A DNA stretch of 64,000 nt, taken from Rosenbergiella australiborealis. Its GTDB lineage: Bacteria; Pseudomonadota; Gammaproteobacteria; Enterobacterales; Enterobacteriaceae. Both the position numbers and the translations under genes were made by a program. The stretch spans positions 1 through 64,000 of the forward strand of contig NZ_JABBFO010000008.1 of the NCBI RefSeq assembly GCF_018494035.1, read 5' to 3'. The notes below the pieces were generated by a model. It was not told the origin of the DNA. It saw only the letters and a list, made by a program, of their open reading frames with translations, and did no database searches. Each line of letters starts with the position of its first letter. The first letter of the stretch is position 1. Below, piece by piece: positions 18,756-27,598 of this stretch.

Positions 18756-19037
18756 TCAAAAATCATAGCGTTCAATCATTTCCATGATTTTCTTGTTATC
18801 ATGATAACCTCTTTTAATAACTTCCCGTAGGTGTTTGGCTTTCGGGCAAACGATATCGATTTGCTCTTCAATATATCGTTGTTGCACTTGAGGCAGACTC
18901 GAATCCCATTCGCTGGCCAGATGCTGACAAATTTCGGCATTTTCAATAAAAGATTGAAGATCAGAATTTTTTTGCTCAGTCGCTTGAACTGAGAGACACA
19001 ATGAAAGTGAAATAAAAAAAATTATAAATTTATACAT
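18756..19037 (-). CDS. Small exported protein, probable immunity partner of the M15 peptidase
   Basis: 93 residues from the ATG at 19037. A signal peptide is clear (MYKFIIFFISLSLCLSVQA), giving a ~75-residue periplasmic protein with two cysteines (ICQHLASEW and IDIVCPKAK) able to form a disulfide. Its start lies one base after the stop of the upstream peptidase gene, the tight coupling typical of effector/immunity pairs. Periplasmic targeting matches a peptidoglycan-acting effector. Sequence similarity to a named immunity family was not established; the role is inferred. Confidence 0.6.
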   Translation of the reverse strand: MYKFIIFFISLSLCLSVQATEQKNSDLQSFIENAEICQHLASEWDSSLPQVQQRYIEEQIDIVCPKAKHLREVIKRGYHDNKKIMEMIERYDF

Positions 19038-19038
19038 T

Positions 19039-19617
19039 TCAATACCCATCTATAGACCAGTGCGGTTTATCTTTATGACTATTATGAAATTTGATAACAC
19101 CGAATGATTGCCCTATTTTATGAAGCTCTTTATTCATCCCATCACGAGGTAGGCTTTTAATTTTTACAATATTTCCTTTTTGATCTTTAATTTCGATAGT
19201 TCCATACCAAGATAGTAACATATCAATTGCATATCCTTCAGTATGTCTACTATTTAAAGAAGGAGCTACGTTGAGATTCAGCATGCCGTATGCTCTTACC
19301 ATCTCTTTAGCTGCAATAATGCTCTTAGAAATATTAATCGAACCATCAGAGTGTTTATGTACCCAGTCAATATCAACACCAACTTTACGTGGAATGTGTT
19401 GTGGTTTTACAAGATTACGAGATAATTTCCATGACCAGTGCATAAGATAAGCACGTTCTGAAGGCCTGAGAGTGGAGGTAATAACTACGTTAATACCTGC
19501 ATTTCGAGTGCTTTCTAAAAAACTTCTCACTTTGTTTTTAAATGGCTGGTTTAGTTTTTCAACCGAATTACTGCCTAAGAAACTTGAAACCCATATTAAT
19601 CCACTTGGCTTTTTCAT
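19039..19617 (-). CDS. M15-type peptidoglycan peptidase, candidate interbacterial effector
   Basis: 192 residues from the ATG at 19617, just after GGGGGA; an upstream TTG is less likely. The MEROPS M15 (VanY/L,D-peptidase-like) core is visible: SRHTEGYAIDM supplies metal-binding His and Asp, VDIDWVHK lies before it, and HW near the C-terminus (DKPHWSIDGY) gives the last His. Such enzymes cleave D-Ala or L-Ala-D-Glu bonds in cell-wall peptides. There is no signal peptide, so the product would need delivery by a phage-like or type VI machine. Coupling to a small exported gene suggests an effector. A phage endolysin origin is the alternative. Confidence 0.68.
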   Translation of the reverse strand: MKKPSGLIWVSSFLGSNSVEKLNQPFKNKVRSFLESTRNAGINVVITSTLRPSERAYLMHWSWKLSRNLVKPQHIPRKVGVDIDWVHKHSDGSINISKSIIAAKEMVRAYGMLNLNVAPSLNSRHTEGYAIDMLLSWYGTIEIKDQKGNIVKIKSLPRDGMNKELHKIGQSFGVIKFHNSHKDKPHWSIDGY

Positions 19618-19861
19618 TAGTCCCCCGCAAGATCGAAATCCATTCTTCAATAAGTTATTTAAGTTTATTTCATTAAAGTAATTACTGTTAGTTGTTAAAA
19701 TATTAAATCAATATCGGTAAACTATAGCATCCCGTTTTTATTGATAAATAGGAATAATACATGGAGTTATGAAAATATAAGGTAATATCTTTTTTATAAA
19801 TTTTATGATGTTATTTTTATTGATTTGAGGTGGGGTAAAAGGGGGTTGTTGTTATCCCCTA

Positions 19862-20150
19862 TAAAAAGTAAAGCATATCTAGATTAGTGTTCTATAACTC
19901 TGACTATAATTTCGGATATTTAATTTTTTTATCTCTGGAAGGTACCGTTGCACGAGAAAATAGTCCCTTTATCAATCTTATCTCCAGTTAATGACCTCAC
20001 TCTTACCATGTTGACTAGATAAATTCTGTTGCTATGGTTTTTTTAAGTACTCTTATTATCATTGATATTGCCTTGTTTAAGGTTTTGATCTCCAGACAAT
20101 ATCCCTAAGTCTTGTGCTGTTATTTCAATTCCTAAATATAGAATATTTTC
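19862..20150 (-). pseudogene. Decayed copy of the 200-residue glycine-zipper effector-like gene
   Basis: This stretch aligns with parts of the intact gene at 31094-31696: shared blocks include gagcatatctag/aagcatatctag near the 3' end, a common GTTGAC-AGAT-AATTCTG block and the TCAATTCCTAA stretch near the 5' end. Roughly 180 bases of the middle are missing and the frame is broken. Its 5' end and any membrane partner are lost. Confidence 0.6.
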
Positions 20151-20264
20151 ATTTAATATTAAATATTTTTGAAAATATATCCGTATATCTTCCTGATCAG
20201 TGTAACGATTAGGAGATTGACTAACTCTTTTTGGTACTGCACTTTCTGGTTTTTGCTACATATT

Positions 20265-20290
20265 TCATCAATCCAGCATCAAATAAATCA
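20265..20290 (+). repeat. 26-bp direct repeat, copy 2
   Basis: Matches 15152-15177 at 24 of 26 positions in the same orientation. It lies just past the 3' end of the fimbrial operon. Confidence 0.6.
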
Positions 20291-20348
20291 TGTCATTTTA
20301 CGCTTTCAGTTTGTTGGATAAAGTAGGGACAACGACCTTCAGTGTCAT

Positions 20349-21056
20349 TTACTGTTTCAGTATATAATTAAGCTGATCGCCCATTTCACTAATATAGATA
20401 AATTTAATACTATCATCGATGCTGACTACGGAAGTAAAATGGAACTCTTTTTCTGATTTAGGAGGTATGATGAAATCATCTCCGCCAGCTTTGATAGTCG
20501 AGCCATTGCTTGATGTTGCTTCTGCAGCAATGATTGAAAGGTAAATTGGAGAAGGATTTAGGCAAGTAATTGTTTTTAAGTCCTTTTGTTTACATTTTAA
20601 TTGCTTTATTGCCTCCTCAGAAAATAAATTTATTCCTTTTGGACGAAAAAATATTTTTATCTGGGTATTCATCGTTACTAATACACTATTTTCAGGCTTT
20701 AAATCTTTTTTTTCAGGAGGGATTTCATAGATATTCAACCAAAATAACGACTCTTTATCTTCGGGTAAAGAAGACGTTTTATTATAAATAACTCGAATGC
20801 CCTTAACGTCACCACGCTCTAAACGAAAGATGGGTGGGATACTTACGAAGGGAATATTTCTAGTATCAGGTGACCCTTCACCGTTATCTATCCAAGTTTG
20901 AACGATAACTGGATAAGAATTAGTATTGGCTAACATCAAACTTTGTGAATTGTCTTCTGCATTATAAACTATTCGGGATTGAGAAGGCATGACTCCTGCA
21001 AATGAATTACTAGTAAGTAGTAAAACGAATATTACTATATAGCAACGACCCATCAT
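20349..21056 (-). CDS. Second periplasmic fimbrial chaperone
   Basis: 235 residues of the PapD/FimC type: signal peptide ending SFAG, RIVYNAEDNSQSLML on the first strand, FVSIPPIFRLERGDVKGIRV, and LFWLNIYEIPP, the conserved subunit-binding region. A Cys pair in the second domain (QLKCKQKDLKTITC) is typical of a chaperone subset. It overlaps the adhesin stop by four bases (ATGA). As the last gene of a five-gene operon it probably serves the tip adhesin, while the first chaperone serves the shaft subunit. Confidence 0.88.
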   Translation of the reverse strand: MMGRCYIVIFVLLLTSNSFAGVMPSQSRIVYNAEDNSQSLMLANTNSYPVIVQTWIDNGEGSPDTRNIPFVSIPPIFRLERGDVKGIRVIYNKTSSLPEDKESLFWLNIYEIPPEKKDLKPENSVLVTMNTQIKIFFRPKGINLFSEEAIKQLKCKQKDLKTITCLNPSPIYLSIIAAEATSSNGSTIKAGGDDFIIPPKSEKEFHFTSVVSIDDSIKFIYISEMGDQLNYILKQ

Positions 21057-22372
21057 TGAACTTTTACCATAATCGTTAGTGTTGAATGAACCTTACCTGC
21101 TGTCACTGTTTGACCGCTTAATTTTTTTAAGGTTGCAGTAAAATTATAAGCATAATTAGTATAGCCTGATTTGCTACTACCTTGTGATACTGCATTGTCG
21201 AGCACTGGGTACCATCCTGCTGAGGTTCCCATATAGCTTGTGTTCAACGGATCAGCAGTTGGCCCAAGTAACGTTAATGCTACTGAAGGTGCGGCGGTGT
21301 ACGATATAGTGATACCTACGCCTTGTGCAGCGGTAGTTGTATCTGCATAATTATCCGAAAGCAGCGTACTTACCCCGTTACTCGCGTTGACTAATCCAAG
21401 ATTACTGGCAGCGCTGTAGGCACCGGATGAAACCTGAAAACCTATGGCAGTTTGTGCATTTGTAGTACCTGATGCTACGCTATTACTACATTCGATAGTT
21501 ACGTTGAAATTGGCTGTTGCGTTTTGTCCATTGTTAAGATCATTTATTGATAAAGTAGGGAACACTACGATAGGGGTGGCACTTCGAGCGACACAAGTAG
21601 GCGTATTATAAAGTCGATTAACCGAGCGCATACCATAACCAAAACCATTATCCACTCCCCAAAATGCGTATGAAGTTGCTGAATCGGAATTTAGAGCATC
21701 GCTTGTCAAACCAGGGCCAACTAGTTGGATATAAGCGTTTGGTTGTGTACAGTTGTAAGCTTCACCCGAGGTCGACCCATATACGATACCCGATCCAGAA
21801 TTGTTATTGTTCCCGCAGTATGATGAAAGTGCTCCAGTTCCTGGTAAATTACTGACACGGTAGAGTTCAGCTTGTAACGGAGGTATATCTTGAAGCCGAA
21901 TCTGAATTTTTGTCCCAGATGTTGTGTAGGTAGCGACAGGGACCTTTTGCCAATTGCGTGATAACACTACGCCGCTCATCGTTTGTTTAATTCCAACGTA
22001 GGCAAAATATGTCGCATATACATTCGCTAGCCCATCTGTTGCACCAATTTCATAAAATCCTCCCACACGGTCATCACCATTGGTCGCCACCATGAAATAG
22101 ATACTAGAGAGGTCGGTAGCATCACATGTCCAAAGTACGCTATTTGCTGTTGCACCACCATATGTATAGTTTGTAGGTGGGACCACTACGCTCGCTAATA
22201 GCGTCCCAACAGGAGAAAAATAAGTATCAAAGATATTCACTTTTCCGAAAGGAATTATTGCTGTACGGTCATCCTCAGTTTGAGACACCCCTGTACTGGT
22301 ACAGGTTGCCCAGCTGGACAGTGAAATGAAGCACATAAATAATATTAATATACATTTATTTATAGTATTCAT
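21053..22372 (-). CDS. Fimbrial tip adhesin, two-domain
   Basis: 439 residues, about twice a shaft pilin. A signal peptide (ending SSWA) precedes an N-terminal domain (~25-260) with several Cys, expected to be the receptor-binding lectin-like domain. A C-terminal pilin domain follows (~265-439) with Cys in PTCVARS and IECSNS and a pilin-type final strand (STLTIMVKVQ). It sits after the usher by 22 bases. Receptor unknown. Confidence 0.82.
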   Translation of the reverse strand: MNTINKCILILFMCFISLSSWATCTSTGVSQTEDDRTAIIPFGKVNIFDTYFSPVGTLLASVVVPPTNYTYGGATANSVLWTCDATDLSSIYFMVATNGDDRVGGFYEIGATDGLANVYATYFAYVGIKQTMSGVVLSRNWQKVPVATYTTSGTKIQIRLQDIPPLQAELYRVSNLPGTGALSSYCGNNNNSGSGIVYGSTSGEAYNCTQPNAYIQLVGPGLTSDALNSDSATSYAFWGVDNGFGYGMRSVNRLYNTPTCVARSATPIVVFPTLSINDLNNGQNATANFNVTIECSNSVASGTTNAQTAIGFQVSSGAYSAASNLGLVNASNGVSTLLSDNYADTTTAAQGVGITISYTAAPSVALTLLGPTADPLNTSYMGTSAGWYPVLDNAVSQGSSKSGYTNYAYNFTATLKKLSGQTVTAGKVHSTLTIMVKVQ

Positions 22373-22394
22373 GATAATTAAGGCCCCTTTCGTA

Positions 22395-24968
22395 TTAATT
22401 TACGCATTTACTAGTGAGATTAACAAGTTTCTGTCGAAGCTGATTTTCAGTTAGTGAATACTTTAATAAGCATTCTTCAGACTTATCTCCCCAGCTCACC
22501 CTAAAGACACCTGTTGATTTCTCAGCGCGCGCATAAATCTGCCCACCTTGGCCAGTAATACCAACTGCTTCATTCTTATCGTTATAAACTTGAGCACCCA
22601 TAGGTATGGCCATTCCTTCGGCAGTTACCGCTTTAATTAACACTGCCGTGCCAGTACGGGTTCTGAATTTTACTTTGACAATGGCGCCTGCTACTGGCGC
22701 GATGCGTTTTTGACTATCAAGTACTTCAGTATTTCCATTCATTCCTTGGGGATCGATGGATATGTTGTTATAACGATACGGCGTCATTGAGGGTATTAGA
22801 GCATATCCATTACTATCAATGCGAGTGAGCGGGGCGTTAAATAAGCTCGCTCCTTCAGCCCCTTTTGCCTCGACGAGCCCAAAAGTATCACCCAAATAAG
22901 GTCCAAAAGTTGTGCCGCCGGAATGTATCGCAACCGAGCCTTGAGCGTTCCCCGATGCCTGCCAGTAATCTCGACCCACTGAGCTATTTATACCTAAATT
23001 AACTTTTGGTAAGCGCTCTTGCAGGCTGCTGCTGAAGGTCGTGTTATTATATCCTTGATCGCGAATTGCACTAAGGCTATAACTTGTTGACTGTTGTTCA
23101 TCTAGCGAGCCTGACGCTGACATTTGATATTGATCGCCAGAGCTATTGCTATGAGTGTAAGTGTTGCTTAAGTTAGCACTGCGTGGATTACCCGTAAATA
23201 ATGGGAAGGAAACAGAAATAGAGGTAGTAGTTTCCATGACTCCGCGTGTATTTGTAGTAGTGTAGGTTCCAGTACGCTGCCTAGCGACAGATAGGTTCAT
23301 GGATATGCCGTGACTGAAACTTTGGCTGTAACCAAACTGCAGTTGCGTATCGCGTGTGCGTCCATTTCGGTAATCTTGCGTTGCAGCAGTAAGAAAGACG
23401 TTACCGTAGTTACCCATGCTCTGATTCATCGTAACATCGAAGCGTGAACGTTGTGAGGTAGTGTTAGTTAGCCAGTTACTTTCGTTAAATGCTCTATCAC
23501 GAAGTCCCAAAATATTAGACAAATCACGATAGCCTGAAGTTGAATAGCGGTAACCTGCCAATGATAATGTTGTCCCTGAGGAACTAAATGTTTTGCTCCA
23601 ACTTACGTGAGTCATCCAGCCTTGAAGTTTGGTGTTATCTACTGGATTCTTAGTATGAGAAAATGTTGTATCTACGCCTATTGCACCCATCTGGCTTGCA
23701 TATACTCCCCCTAATACGCTAGCGATATAGTTATTCGCTAAACGTAATCCGCTGTTAGCCGTGATGGAATTGGTTAAGCCACGCTGGTAAGTGAGATCAC
23801 CAAAATTCGTATCTTTTTCCATATCTCGTGTCTTTCCTAACGAGAGATTGTAGTGCGATATACCAGGACGAATGGAATCAGGCACAGCTGAAAAAGGCAC
23901 TGTGAAAGTTTTAATCGTTCCGTCGGCTTCAGTAATTTGAACCTGTAAATCGCCGCTATTACTCGTTGGATAAAGATCGTGAATTTCAAAGCTACCTGGT
24001 GGTACAGTTTTCTGATAAATTTGCTGGCCATTTTGGCTAATGGTGACTTTAGCATTACTCGTTGCTATTCCTCGAATAGTCGGAGCATAGCCTCGCATCG
24101 AATCTGGAAGCATCGCATCTGAAGAGGAGAGATTAATACCGTTATAACTCATGCCAGAAAAAAATGTTCCATTAGTTATTAATTGCCCCGCAGAGAATTG
24201 ACTTCTGATGGAAGTTAACGGGCGTTGTACATAGCTACGAATTGTATTCCAATCAACACCTGTCTGTTTACTCCAGTTTAGTGTACTGAGTTGACGGAAT
24301 TGCCATGTATCGAAGTTTATTCCACCATTGAGTGAAAACCAGATTGAATCCTGATTGGTAACTTGTTGTTTTGAATAAGAAACATGATAATAGTTTGCTA
24401 AATAGTTAACAAACCCCACATTGGCACCAGTATCGTAGTTATCAGGATTAACCCAGCCTTGAGGCTTAATATCAAGTAAAGACTCTGGAACTTGGATTTT
24501 TAGTTTGAAGTCAGACATCGAAAAACTCGAAGTAGCTTGGGGCTCAAAATCACTGAGAAATAAACATTCATTTTGAATTTTATCTAGCTTAGTCAGCATA
24601 TTTTTGAAACCAATATCTCTGATTAAAACCGATGTTAGACACGGCTCTACTTTATTTTCTTTAGTCTTGAAACTAATTTTATAGCTGCCGATGAAAGTCT
24701 GATTAGTGAAAACTTCCACATTATAATTGCCTGGCAAAATTGAGTTAGGCTTTGTCAAATTTTTAAGTGCAGACTGATCAAAATTACCACCTTTATACAG
24801 GGATGGATCAAAAACGTATTCATCATCACTTTTTTGTGGAGTATTATTCTTTTCGCCAGCAAAACTTTTTGAAAAATAAGTAGATAAAATAAGTAAAAAA
24901 ATTATATTTATTACTGAATAAGAGGATAATTTTTTATAAATCTCTCTTGCTCTCAATATCTGCACCAT
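22395..24968 (-). CDS. Outer-membrane fimbrial usher
   Basis: 857 residues, normal for the FimD/PapC family. After a signal sequence (LLILSTYFSKSFAG) the periplasmic N-domain holds FDPSLYKGG. The 24-strand barrel with plug follows (YAPTIRGIA, VPPGSFEIHDLYPT), then the C-terminal domains (GAIVKVKFRTRTG). A terminal Cys pair (ECLLKYS and SKCVN) is present. The start overlaps the upstream chaperone by 35 bases; no better internal start was seen. The usher assembles subunits delivered by the chaperones into the surface fibre. It is intact, without frameshift. Confidence 0.95.
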   Translation of the reverse strand: MVQILRAREIYKKLSSYSVINIIFLLILSTYFSKSFAGEKNNTPQKSDDEYVFDPSLYKGGNFDQSALKNLTKPNSILPGNYNVEVFTNQTFIGSYKISFKTKENKVEPCLTSVLIRDIGFKNMLTKLDKIQNECLFLSDFEPQATSSFSMSDFKLKIQVPESLLDIKPQGWVNPDNYDTGANVGFVNYLANYYHVSYSKQQVTNQDSIWFSLNGGINFDTWQFRQLSTLNWSKQTGVDWNTIRSYVQRPLTSIRSQFSAGQLITNGTFFSGMSYNGINLSSSDAMLPDSMRGYAPTIRGIATSNAKVTISQNGQQIYQKTVPPGSFEIHDLYPTSNSGDLQVQITEADGTIKTFTVPFSAVPDSIRPGISHYNLSLGKTRDMEKDTNFGDLTYQRGLTNSITANSGLRLANNYIASVLGGVYASQMGAIGVDTTFSHTKNPVDNTKLQGWMTHVSWSKTFSSSGTTLSLAGYRYSTSGYRDLSNILGLRDRAFNESNWLTNTTSQRSRFDVTMNQSMGNYGNVFLTAATQDYRNGRTRDTQLQFGYSQSFSHGISMNLSVARQRTGTYTTTNTRGVMETTTSISVSFPLFTGNPRSANLSNTYTHSNSSGDQYQMSASGSLDEQQSTSYSLSAIRDQGYNNTTFSSSLQERLPKVNLGINSSVGRDYWQASGNAQGSVAIHSGGTTFGPYLGDTFGLVEAKGAEGASLFNAPLTRIDSNGYALIPSMTPYRYNNISIDPQGMNGNTEVLDSQKRIAPVAGAIVKVKFRTRTGTAVLIKAVTAEGMAIPMGAQVYNDKNEAVGITGQGGQIYARAEKSTGVFRVSWGDKSEECLLKYSLTENQLRQKLVNLTSKCVN

Positions 24969-25638
24969 AGTCGTTCACCAGAGTAAGTTTCATCTGTCCA
25001 CCGCTTAGGGAGGTAATATTTTCAGATATAGGCCATGTCGTCGTCGATTTAGGTGCAACCATAACTGATTGAGCTAAAGTAATTGAACGATTACCCGTAG
25101 AAAAAACAGCACGTCTCACAGTAATAAAGTATCCGGTCGGGTTGGTAACGACTATTTTTCCATGCTCTGTACTGAAAGTTAGATATTTATAAGCTTCATT
25201 TTGCGTACCCGTTAAGTCTTTTGGACGATAGAAAATTTTGACTCTATTGGTTATAGCAATGATAAGTTGATTTTTGTTCTGGTCAGTATTTTTCTGAGAA
25301 GGTAGCTGCGTAAAGTTAAGATAGAAGACTGACTCTCTATCCATCGGTAGCTTCTCAGCACCATTCGCAATTAAACGCACTGTTTGCCCAGAGTTAGGTT
25401 CCATACGAAAAACTGGTGGAACAATGACAAAAGGAGCTTTATCGTTTGGTGAGTTGTCCTCATGAGTTAGCTGCAACTGCATGACATAGGGTAGGGGATC
25501 AGGATTTTTTAGTTGGATAGTCGTATTTGATGCACCACCTGGAAAAATAACACGGGTTCCTATCATTACTACACCAGCATGGACTGAGCTAGCTAACATT
25601 AGACACGCACATGCTAGCAAATTAATACGATTTTTCAT
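24934..25638 (-). CDS. Periplasmic fimbrial chaperone
   Basis: 234 residues, PapD-like: signal peptide ending SVHAG, GTRVIFPGGASNTTIQLKN, then APFVIVPPVFRMEPNSGQTVRL and ESVFYLNFTQLPS, the G1/A1 regions that complement pilin folds. It lacks the second-domain Cys pair of the distal chaperone, supporting different substrates. It lies 63 bases after the major subunit gene. Confidence 0.92.
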   Translation of the reverse strand: MKNRINLLACACLMLASSVHAGVVMIGTRVIFPGGASNTTIQLKNPDPLPYVMQLQLTHEDNSPNDKAPFVIVPPVFRMEPNSGQTVRLIANGAEKLPMDRESVFYLNFTQLPSQKNTDQNKNQLIIAITNRVKIFYRPKDLTGTQNEAYKYLTFSTEHGKIVVTNPTGYFITVRRAVFSTGNRSITLAQSVMVAPKSTTTWPISENITSLSGGQMKLTLVNDYGADIESKRDL

Positions 25639-25701
25639 TTGAAATGAACCCTGATTAAATAAAAAATGGGCTGCAACTATATTGTTGTAGCCCTAAAAAA
25701 A

Positions 25702-26256
25702 CTACAGATAGCTTATAGTGTATTCGGTAACGCTGGTGACTTTACCTGGTGTGGCACCAGTCGCATTAATAACGTAATATTGAGCACCAAATTCATAGGA
25801 GGCACTTGTTTGACCAACCGCCAGGCTTAGACCACTAACGGGGGTTAAACCATTGAGTTTCACGGCAGAAGAACCCGTATTATCTTTTGTGAGTTGAATA
25901 CCGAAGCCGGATGCAGGCGTTGAAGTTGTTGCAATATTTCCTAATACTCCACTGGCTGTATCTACGTTATAGCCAAGGAATTTGGTGGTAATTGGCTGAG
26001 CTGCAGTAGTTGACGGAGCGCAACCAGATACTGTGATCGTGAACGGTGTTAGGCCAGCAGTCTGCCCCGTAGTAAGTGTTGTGCCAAAGTCTGACGTACT
26101 TACAGTTGGTAGTAAAACGATCGAGTTCGTGCTGCCATTGACATTTACAGAACATGTTTGAGTAGTGACTTCACCTTCAAAAGTGACAGTCGGTGCCGAA
26201 AAAGCAGAAATAGGGAGCAGTGCTAAAGAGGCGAGGTATAGAATTTTATTATTCAT
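25702..26256 (-). CDS. Major fimbrial subunit (pilin)
   Basis: 184 residues from the ATG at 26256, which has AGGAAAA upstream; 31 extra upstream codons in the open frame are rejected because the signal peptide (NNKILYLASLALLPISAFSA) starts here. The mature protein opens PTVTFEGEVTTQTCSV, has a second Cys in VSGCAP, and ends VTEYTISYL, the pilin beta-zipper. It is first gene of the operon subunit-chaperone-usher-adhesin-chaperone, the order of Salmonella stbABCDE. Confidence 0.9.
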   Translation of the reverse strand: MNNKILYLASLALLPISAFSAPTVTFEGEVTTQTCSVNVNGSTNSIVLLPTVSTSDFGTTLTTGQTAGLTPFTITVSGCAPSTTAAQPITTKFLGYNVDTASGVLGNIATTSTPASGFGIQLTKDNTGSSAVKLNGLTPVSGLSLAVGQTSASYEFGAQYYVINATGATPGKVTSVTEYTISYL

Positions 26257-27208
26257 CACTATTTTCCTGATCAAAAAAATAACCGGTTTTCTCCAGTGAG
26301 ATAATATTTTCTTACAGCACGTCCTAACTTGAGTGATAAGAATTAACATTTATTTAGTAAATAGGCGATAAAAACCTATTCCTATAAAAATTTAGTGTTA
26401 ATAATCATTGGCTTTAGTCAAGATGAGCTTTTCTGAAATAATATCTCCATTTGGACAAGAATGAAGGGGTGTTATTTTTATTCCGAAAAAAATAGAAACA
26501 CTTTGATTCGGCCATTACGTATGTTTTTAAGATAAATATATAATAAATACAGCATTTTAACTAACAATCTAACATCAACCCAATTAGTAAGTGCTGTACT
26601 AAAATAAACAAACACACCCAACATGTACTGCTATGCAGCAAGCCACATGTAACTGTAAGTTTTTCTACACATCGTAATGCAAATTTTATGAAGCTATAAA
26701 TCCTCATCGATTCTTGTCTTCGGTAAATATTGTAACCAAATTATCAATATAAATAATAGAATTTTTTTTAATATTTTTAAATTTATTAATGCTTTCTGTT
26801 TACTTATTGATATTGTTAGAATTAATTCATTTATTTATACTCTTGTTTGTTAGGTGACTAATTGTTACCTCCATAAATCACCTGTGCTATTTTTTGATAA
26901 ATATCAATTTTGAAACTAAATAAATGTAAAATTCATTATTTCTATTTTACTTTTAATTAAAATTAAGATCTCATTTTTATCTCGTTGATATTCTATTCAT
27001 GTTAATAAAACCTTCATGAAAACTTAAATAATATTTATTCGATAAATTACTTGTCATTTTTCATAGTAGATTATATTAAAATTTTAAGCGACTCCAAGCT
27101 AACTATCTGCTTGTGCAGCCACTATTGTTTTGAGGTTGATAAGGTCTATGTGTTAGTAAATTGATTAATTTTTCTAATTAAATAGGTGCCTTCCGCTATA
27201 TCAGCCGC
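26257..27208. other. Very AT-rich region upstream of the fimbrial operon
   Basis: About 950 bases without a supportable gene. The 26730-27080 part is especially AT-rich with many A and T runs, as in H-NS-silenced regions. The fimbrial promoter must lie near its left end. No invertible-element recombinase or clear inverted-repeat switch was seen. Confidence 0.4.
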
Positions 27209-27385
27209 CTAGTACTGCCACACTTTTGCCAGTCCATGTTCACCACCGAGAAACCGACTGACAGTTTCCATAAAATGGCGAACCTTTTCCAAAAGCTGCC
27301 GCATTGGGCGACATTGGTGATTGCGCGTTATCGTATCGTGAAGCGCCAGCAATAGCTGTTCACAAGATTCACCCATGGCGATGGT
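27209..27385 (-). pseudogene. Transposase C-terminal remnant
   Basis: A minus-strand frame reads AMGESCEQLLLALHDTITRNH, CRPMRQLLEKVRHFMETV and GGEHGLAKV, then stops. It resembles the C-terminal tail of DDE transposases of the IS630 type. Only ~58 codons remain, with a stop just upstream. The family assignment is tentative. It sits about 130 bases inside the right attachment copy, a common place for IS debris. Confidence 0.42.
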
Positions 27386-27515
27386 AAATTACCTTGAATT
27401 TCTGATTATTATGCAAACAGTGCTGCATTTCTCGGCTTTTGTGGTTATGCAGTTATCCACAATGAATACCTTGTAATAAATTGTTTTATAGAGATAATTT
27501 TTCTTGTTTAAGGCT

Positions 27516-27598
27516 GAATGAGGAATGATTTAACATCTAGTAATCGTTGGCACCACAACGCAGTAAACCTCTTAAAGCCCTCGTAATCATGGGTTTTT
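27516..27598 (+). repeat. guaA 3'-end copy 3: right attachment site
   Basis: The stretch ggaatgatttaac is identical to the start of copy 1 at 5071, and the next ~65 bases align with copy 1 without a gap at lower identity, including a weakened version of its hairpin and T run. The TAA stop of the LysR gene, read on the minus strand, is made from this T run. It marks the right edge of the guaA-associated accessory region. Confidence 0.72.

Noticed and set aside
22395-26256. Phase-variation switch at the fimbrial operon
   Set aside because: No recombinase gene or matching inverted repeats were seen in the upstream 1.3 kb.
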